Below are positions 56,950 to 64,000 of a stretch of 64,000 nucleotides of DNA, in pieces. Under the pieces are notes generated by a model. That model made no database searches. It was not told the DNA's origin and saw only the letters and a program-made list of their open reading frames with translations. This DNA is from Oreohelix idahoensis. Taxonomy: Eukaryota; Mollusca; Gastropoda; Stylommatophora; Oreohelicidae. The stretch spans positions 1 through 64,000 of the forward strand of contig JAMPIV010005835.1 of NCBI GenBank assembly GCA_024509875.1, written 5' to 3'. Within the stretch, counting starts at the first letter, position 1. Every line of letters starts with the position of its first letter. Position numbers and translations under genes: made by a program.

Positions 56950-58668
56950 TCCGCCAAGTTGTTTTTGGTCGGCCTCTCTTTCGCTTTCCTTCAGGGGTCC
57001 AAAACATAGCTGTTCTTGTGATGGCATCGGGGTCTCTTCTGAGGACATGACCATCCCAGCTCCAGCGTCTGCCAGCTATGATGGTGTGCATGTCCTCTTG
57101 CTTGCTACGAGTAAGCAGATCTTGGTTGGTGATGGTATTCGGCCAAAAGATGCGGTGAATTTTTCTTAGGCATGTTGTGTGAAAAGAGGACAATTTTGAC
57201 ATTTCCTTCTCTGTGACTCTCCAGCATTCCGCACCATAGAGAAGCACAGAAAGCACGCAACTCTGGTATAATCTTAATTTTGTGCTTGTGCTGTATTGGG
57301 AGGACTTCCAGATGTTATTTAGGCTAAAGAAGGCTGTTCTTGCCTTATTCATTCTGATGTTGATGTCTTTGCCTGCCCCCCCGTCTGGTGTTACTATGCT
57401 TCCTAGGTATGTGAAGGTATCTGTCTGTACCAGTTGCTGATTCCTTACTGATATGGGCTCAGGGTTGCTCACATTGAGCGTCATGACCTCAGACTTCTTT
57501 AAATTGATGTTCAAGCCCACCTGCTGGCTAATTTTATTAAGTCTATCCGTTTTTTCCTGGATGTGTTGATGTGAATGTTCCAGCAGTGCAATGTCATCTG
57601 CATATTCCAGATCTTCCAATGTAGAGAATGTAGTCCATCTTATTCCTCTTGGGCTGCCCTCTGTTGTCTGGCGCATCACCCAGTCTATGACTGTTAAAAA
57701 TAGAGTGGCTGATAAGGGGCATCCCTGTCGTACTCCTGTCTTCACCTCGAAGGTTAGGTTGCTCTGCCCAACACTACACGTAAAGTTGGCATAGAGGCTT
57801 TTTATGATTGACACTATGCCGCTTGGGATTCCATAAGCCCTCAGTATTTTCCATAAACTGTCCCTATGTATGCTGTCAAAAGCCTTTTCAAAATCAACAA
57901 AATTTATGTAAAGCTGTCTTTGCCATTCTGAGCACTGCTCTATAATGTTCCTGAGAGTGAATATATGGTCTACACATCTTCTGTTCTTTCTAAATCCTGC
58001 TTGTTCTTTCCTCAGTTTGTAGTCTACTGCCTTTGAAATTCTCTGTATAATTATCCTGCCTAGTATTTTGCTGGGAACTGAGAGAAGAGTGATTCCTCTC
58101 CAATTATTGCAGTCTGCAAGATCTCCCTTCTTGGGCAATTTGACAATTATTCCTTTCTTCCACTCTGATGGTGTTGTCCCCGTTTTCCACACTTGTGCAA
58201 ATAGTGGTTCTAATAGTTCTGCTGCTAGCTCAGGGTCTGTCTTAAATAGCTCTGCATTTAAGTTATCATGGCCTGGAGCTTTACCGTTCTTTAACCCTTT
58301 GATTGCTGTGATGATTTCTTCTTTTCGTGGAATGTCTGTATTTACATCTAGATCGTTTTCAGCCTCAGGAACATTCAATTGTGTCTCTGGTATTTCCTTG
58401 TTCAGAGTTTCTCTGAAGTGCTCTGCCCATCTTGTTTCCTGTCCCTCTGCTGTCTTGATGAGATTTCCTTGCTTATCTCTTACTAATGTAATATTGTTTG
58501 CACCTTGTTTTCCGCTGATGAATTTAGTTATTTTGTATACTGTGCTTTGTTCATTTCTCAGTGCTGCCTCTTCTGCCTGTTTTGCAAGATCGTCTAGGAA
58601 ATTCCTTTTGTTGGCTCGGGTTTGGCGTTTAACTTCCCTGTACAGCCAGCTGGACAGGGAAGAAGAAG
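56950..58668 (-). pseudogene. LINE F reverse transcriptase, open but truncated
   Basis: An unbroken frame from the truncation point (LYREVKRQTRANKRN) to the LINE E insertion. RT motifs: NGKAPGHDNLNAELF, NNWRGITLLSVPSK, INFVDFEKAFDSIH (Asp), GVRQGCPLSATLF and DLEYADDIALL (YADD). Then TFTYLGSIVTPDGG, YGAECWRVTEKE, GHVLRRDPDAITR and GKRKRGRPKTTWRRTVEA. No internal stop, so apart from truncation and insertion it is the best preserved RTE-like RT here. The last 40 residues lie beyond LINE E at 52747-52876. Confidence 0.88.
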
Positions 58669-58679
58669 AGAGAATATAT

Positions 58680-60049
<1,370 letters not shown>

Positions 60050-60529
60050 AAGTGAATCAGATAAAACATATATTCAGGGAAATTGTATTTCCAAGGGATA
60101 TCATCAAGAGTAGGTAAGAGTGATTGAGTGGCCACTGTATGAAAGAGAGAGTGAATATTTTTCTTTGTTACAGTGAATTTACCAACATTGGATTTGCTTA
60201 AACCTGTTTACCTTACTGGGTAGCATATAGTAGGAACTTGCTTACTTTACTGTCTACTCTGTAACATAGTGCAAACCTTCGACCTTTGGGTTATTAACTG
60301 TTTGGGTTCTTTTCTCCATAAGGGGAGGGCGCATTTACTCTGCTATTTCATAAGTATGTAAATCTGATTTTATTTGATCTTTCTTTAGATATTGGTGTTG
60401 TCAAGTTTAATGATAATAAACAACAAAGAAACGTACCTTTGTTGTGTGTTGGTCAGACCCATACCCAAGTACCCGTAGTTTTTCACGTTTGTGTGTCTTG
60501 TTGTCACATAGATGTGTGTGTGTAGTTAA

Positions 60530-60631
<102 letters not shown>

Positions 60632-60723
60632 AGGAGGGCAAGGTTGTCTTGTACTAAATTATAGTCGTATAGATAGGCTGGTATAGCGAAACTTACTCAT
60701 TCTAGAGACATATCTTTTTCCTT

Positions 60724-60870
60724 TTTTTTTTTTTTTTTTTTTTCCTTAACCAGCAGCACTTGGGCTTTCAGCCCTTCGGCCCAATGACATGTCATTGCGA
60801 GGCTGGGGAACCTGAGGACTTTCCTTCCAACCCGGTCAGGAGCTTCGCTCCTTCCCATCCACAGAGGGTT
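60724..60870 (-). mobile_element. SINE fragment, 5'-truncated
   Basis: Matches the 3' half of the SINE at 12724-13003, with a poly-A tail (plus-strand T run). It is flanked by a perfect 13-bp duplication, TATCTTTTTCCTT, at 60711-60723 and 60871-60883. The tRNA head is missing. Confidence 0.88.
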
Positions 60871-60992
60871 TATCTTTTTCCTTAAAACTACCACCCGTGA
60901 AATCTATTTATCACACCTTTCTCACGTACCTATCACCATCCACTCTACTCAGACGGGCCAAAAATAATTCACAACCTATCTGTATGACAGAA

Positions 60993-61012
60993 TGGTGGCT
61001 CGTGTCCAGGAT
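60993..61012 (+). promoter_or_regulatory. E3 primer-binding site, degenerate tRNA-Pro type
   Basis: TGGTGGCTCGTGTCCAGGAT differs from the E2 site by an inserted GT-type pair and point changes. Confidence 0.6.
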
Positions 61013-61700
61013 TTGATCTAAGTCTGAGTCTAGATTAATGATTAACGTCTGGTAATGTATCTTAGTCTAACTCTAGATAGAGTGTGTTGTGCGTCCTGTG
61101 TTGTGAGTAAAGAATAGTAATAATAATTATTCCCTAGGCAACGTTCTTATTTACTGGGTTCTGACCACACAAATTAGAAATTTGTTTCTTTCCACAGCAT
61201 CTTATAGTTTACATACAGTTTGATTTTGATGGTGATCTTTGTTGGTGATATGATATATAATAATTTTTGTACAAAAAGACCGCTGGTACGCGTGATTGTT
61301 TAACAATCACAAATTTTATTGGAGCAGTGGGGCCTGAGCATAGCAAAGGAAGAGCATTGGGCAGTTGCCAAGTTAATCGCCTTCCCTAGCTCCAGACTGA
61401 CTCCAGGTGTGGGTGAGCGTGGTGGAATAAAAATAAGGAAATTTTTGTTTTCCCTTAATTTTAAATTTTTTTCCACAGTAGTAATAGTAAATTTACAGTT
61501 TTTAGCCTGATCTACCATCTCTATGGTTTGTCGTCTGCGTTAGGACCCTTTTTGCCAGTTAACAGCAGCGATAGATTAGAAAACTGAGTAGCGGGAGAAG
61601 GAAACACAGTAAAAAAAATATTTTATTCTCTTAATTGGTTAGGGAGCAGTGTATCCTTTTCTTCTTTCTTTCTCGGGTAATTCGCACTCAGTTATTTGCC
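61013..61700. other. E3 5' untranslated leader
   Basis: Sequence between primer site and Gag start. I see no coding or structured element. Confidence 0.45.
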
Positions 61701-62763
61701 ATGGCTGAACGTGCAAAACATAGAACAATGCTAAGAGAGAAAGCAAAAGAAACAGGATTACAAGGAGACGAGTTGCTAGCTTTTGTGAACGACAAACTAG
61801 ACAAATATGAGGCGGAGAAGAAGGAAGCAGAAGCTAGAGAGAGGATAAAAGAAGCTAGGAAGATGGAGAAAGCAAGTGAAGAACGGCAATTGGAGCAGAT
61901 GAAAATTGAAGCAGAAATGCAGGTTCGTAGAGACATGGAACGAGAGAAGAGAGACAACATGAGGAAAGAGAGAATGACAAACGACGTCAGCACGAATTGG
62001 CGCTTAAGACTTTAGAGGTCTAAAGTCGTGGTGCAGCGTCTAGCTCCAGCAACGGAGAGTCTTCTTCACCTCAGTCACCCTTAGCTGACCACTCCAGTAG
62101 CCAGTCTTCCCAATTAGCTGCTTTGTCTTTTGCCCTAGAATCCTTCCCAAGCCCCAATGAGAAAATTGATACCTATCTAGAAAAATTTGAGAGAATGGCA
62201 ACACTGTACGGTTTGGAAAGTTCGCGATGTGCTTGAAGCTTTCCCAGGCCCTAAAAGGCAATGTGTATGATGCGTATGTGAAACTGGGAAGCAGCAATCA
62301 AGAGAATTACGACATGCTTAAGAAAGCTTTACTTGAGCGCTTCGAAATGAACGCTCGCAAATTTTTGCAACTTTTCCGAAACAGCAGGAAAGATGGAACC
62401 GAGACTTACGCTCAGTTCTCTTCTCGTCTGAAGGGATATTTGACCAAGTTTTTGGAGCTTTCAGAACTTCCTTGCATTCTTGAAGGGTTAGAAGAGCTTA
62501 TTCTAACCGAATAGATCAAAAGCACTTTGTCAAATGAAACCCATAGATTTCTTGCTGAACAGGGAGCTGTAAAGCTTGAAGACATCTTGAGTAAGTCAGA
62601 GCGTTATGCAGACGCACTCGCGGAACTACCGGGCTTTAAACGCAAACCTACAGATGAGCCTTCTCGCAAAAATAATCTAGAACAGTCTTCCCAATCATTT
62701 TCCCACCAAAACCCAAGAGAAACTGTACACCCCCCCCCCCCCCCCATAAATCGAAATTCTTAA
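61701..62763 (+). pseudogene. E3 gag, broken
   Basis: It starts MAERAKHRTMLREKAKETG, followed by a Glu/Lys/Arg coiled-coil-like stretch as in E1 and E2. Frameshift near 61975, stop near 62013, frameshift near 62222, TAG at 62512-62514, and a C run at 62732-62746 that disrupts the C-terminal part. The capsid-like block NQENYDMLKKALLERFE matches E1 NQENYD-type sequence (QENYDMLKQALLL). No clear zinc knuckle remains. Confidence 0.8.
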
Positions 62764-62810
62764 AAAACCGATATCCCACCGAAACCCGTGATGATCCCAA
62801 GCGACTCCCA

Positions 62811-63302
62811 TTGCAGCGCGGCCAGAAAGGATACGACAAAGGGAAACCCCCTGAGCCAGGGATATCTGATCAGGGAAACCAAACCGGCCCGAAGCAGATC
62901 GGTTGTTTACAAACAGCCTCACAGCAGAATAGAAAGGTCAGTGATTCTCAACCTGAGGGTGAGAGGCCCTCTACGCGAGGAACTGTTATATTGAACGGGA
63001 CTTCCACTTATTGTTTGTTTGATACAAGTTTGAGCTTCGACTGGATAGTCGCGAGGCATTTGGTCAAACCAGGTCAAGAAACGGAAGAAACCGTCAAATT
63101 ATGTGGATTTTTTAAAGGAGATGCACACATAACGCTCCCAGTGCCACTGGTGGAGATACACTCGGATTTCGTCCGTGGTGTTATTAAAGCGGCAATAATG
63201 GAGGATCCGATCTACCCAGTCATACTTGGTTGTAGATACGTGTTTATAGGGAGACCGAAAGAGCCGATTGTGGCAGCAGTAACTACAAGAGGGCAAACCT
63301 AA
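62811..63302 (+). pseudogene. E3 protease region
   Basis: An open stretch covering the Gag-protease join. The active-site motif is CLFDTSLSFDWIV, with DTS where E1 and E2 have DTG. VILGCRYVFIGRPKEP matches the conserved ILGCRYVFLGNP end of the protease region. TAA at about 63300 stops it. Confidence 0.78.
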
Positions 63303-64000
63303 AAGGAACGGGAGACTGCACCTAACATGTTACCTAAGGAACTGAAAGAGGCGCAACAAAAGGACCCTACCTTGGAGCCCTGCTTTAAGAAACTGCCCAT
63401 TGCCAAGGACCCCAGACACAACGGAGACATTTTTTATAAGGATGGAGTGTTGTATTGAAGAACGGGCGACCCTGAACAGGGACATAATCAGCTCCTAGTA
63501 CCGACGCAGTACAGAGAACAAAACTTAGAAATGGGGCACTCTCTTCCCCTTAGCGGACATATGGGACAAAACGCCACTATACAGCGAATATCTACTTACT
63601 ATTGGTGGCCAGGAATGAACACTGACATCATCAAATATGTGAAATCCTGCGCCAAGTGCCAACGTGTGGCATCCAAGCATTGGACACCCCCAGTTCCTAT
63701 GGGAGAAAAGCCAATAGTGGGGACTTCATTTGAACGGGTTGCAGTCGACATTATAAGACCCCTTGAAAAGACTAAAAGAAGGAACAGGTTTATCCTGACC
63801 TTAATCGACACCTGCACCATGTGGGCCGAAGCTTTCCCGCTAACATGCACGGATTCCAAGCATGTCGCAGAAGCCCTAGTGCAGATTTTTACACGGTTGG
63901 GATTCCCTCAACAAGTTTTGACGGATAACGGATCCCAGTTCCATAGCCTGTTAATGGAGATCTTTAAGATCTTGAGGGACCAGCACATCTACATCAGCTC
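63303..64000 (+). pseudogene. E3 integrase, N-terminal part, cut by window end
   Basis: The frame has a TGA at 63456-63458 (VLY-stop-RTGD, Arg expected), then a zinc domain MGHSLPLSGHMG ... CAKCQRV (HHCC), VAVDIIRPLEKTKRR (first core Asp) and LTDNGSQFHS (second Asp). The window ends before the catalytic Glu. Close to the E1/E2 integrases throughout. Confidence 0.85.

Larger units (their letters stand above)
52708..58668 (-). mobile_element. LINE F: RTE-like LINE, 5'-truncated, split by LINE E
   Basis: Minus strand. It is bounded by the 11-bp duplication AGAGAATATAT (52697-52707 and 58669-58679) and has a short GAA tail at 52708-52717. The 5' end starts in the linker before RT, so the endonuclease was never copied. 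LINE E (52877-56935) is inserted near the 3' end. Confidence 0.88.

Overview
The window is a piece of a repeat-rich animal nuclear genome. I see no host protein-coding gene. Almost everything recognisable is mobile DNA or its remains: APE-type LINEs (RTE-like and RNase H-bearing), one LINE with a restriction-like endonuclease, Ty3/Gypsy LTR elements with intact LTR pairs, a mariner, a Tc1-like element, a hAT-type MITE, a short Helitron-like insert, tRNA-derived SINEs, solo LTRs, minisatellites and long (AT)n tracts. This mix fits an invertebrate such as a mollusc, but no sequence here fixes the species, so that is weak inference.

Layout. 0-5.9 kb: GAA-tailed short repeats, a tRNA-Gly-like relic, an unassigned dispersed repeat and 5'-truncated LINE fragments. 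5.9-7.2 kb: a mariner with perfect 43-bp terminal inverted repeats (TIRs), inserted at the tail of a LINE fragment. 7.7-12.6 kb: a Tc1-like element stretched to 4.9 kb by about 3.3 kb of unrelated DNA (three 383-386-bp tandem units and an antisense transposase-like relic with a micro-inversion). 12.6-16.9 kb: (AT)n tracts, a SINE, an LTR relic, and a 21-bp minisatellite split by a 1.25-kb solo LTR. 16.9-20.1 kb: a LINE with an AAGT tail (LINE B). 20.4-29.9 kb: Gypsy element E1, minus strand, two 2,409-bp LTRs. 31.0-31.4 kb: hAT MITE. 32.2-32.9 kb: a 35-bp minisatellite carrying a SINE. 32.9-45.3 kb: LINE C, split by Gypsy element E2 (33.6-43.0 kb) and by the Helitron-like insert (43.4-44.0 kb). 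45.6-48.4 kb: a duplicated palindromic unit, more minisatellite, an inverted LINE D-family fragment and the second copy of the unassigned repeat. 49.0-52.2 kb: LINE D. 52.7-58.7 kb: LINE F (minus strand) interrupted by LINE E (plus strand). 59.4-64 kb: an LTR and the decayed 5' half of a third Gypsy element, E3, running off the window.

The most notable system is the Gypsy family E1/E2/E3. The pol order is protease, integrase, reverse transcriptase, RNase H. That is the Ty1/copia-like order joined to Gypsy-type domains, as described for the Gmr1-like group, rather than the usual Gypsy order with integrase last. E2 carries an exact 18-nt tRNA-Pro primer-binding site.

Many insertions keep their target-site duplications, so a relative order of events can be read: LINE C before E2 and the Helitron; LINE F before LINE E; the LINE B fragment before the mariner; a LINE D-family fragment before a GAA-tailed repeat. 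Most coding regions carry a few stops or frameshifts. The least damaged are E1 gag-PR-IN, E2 pol, LINE E and LINE F.
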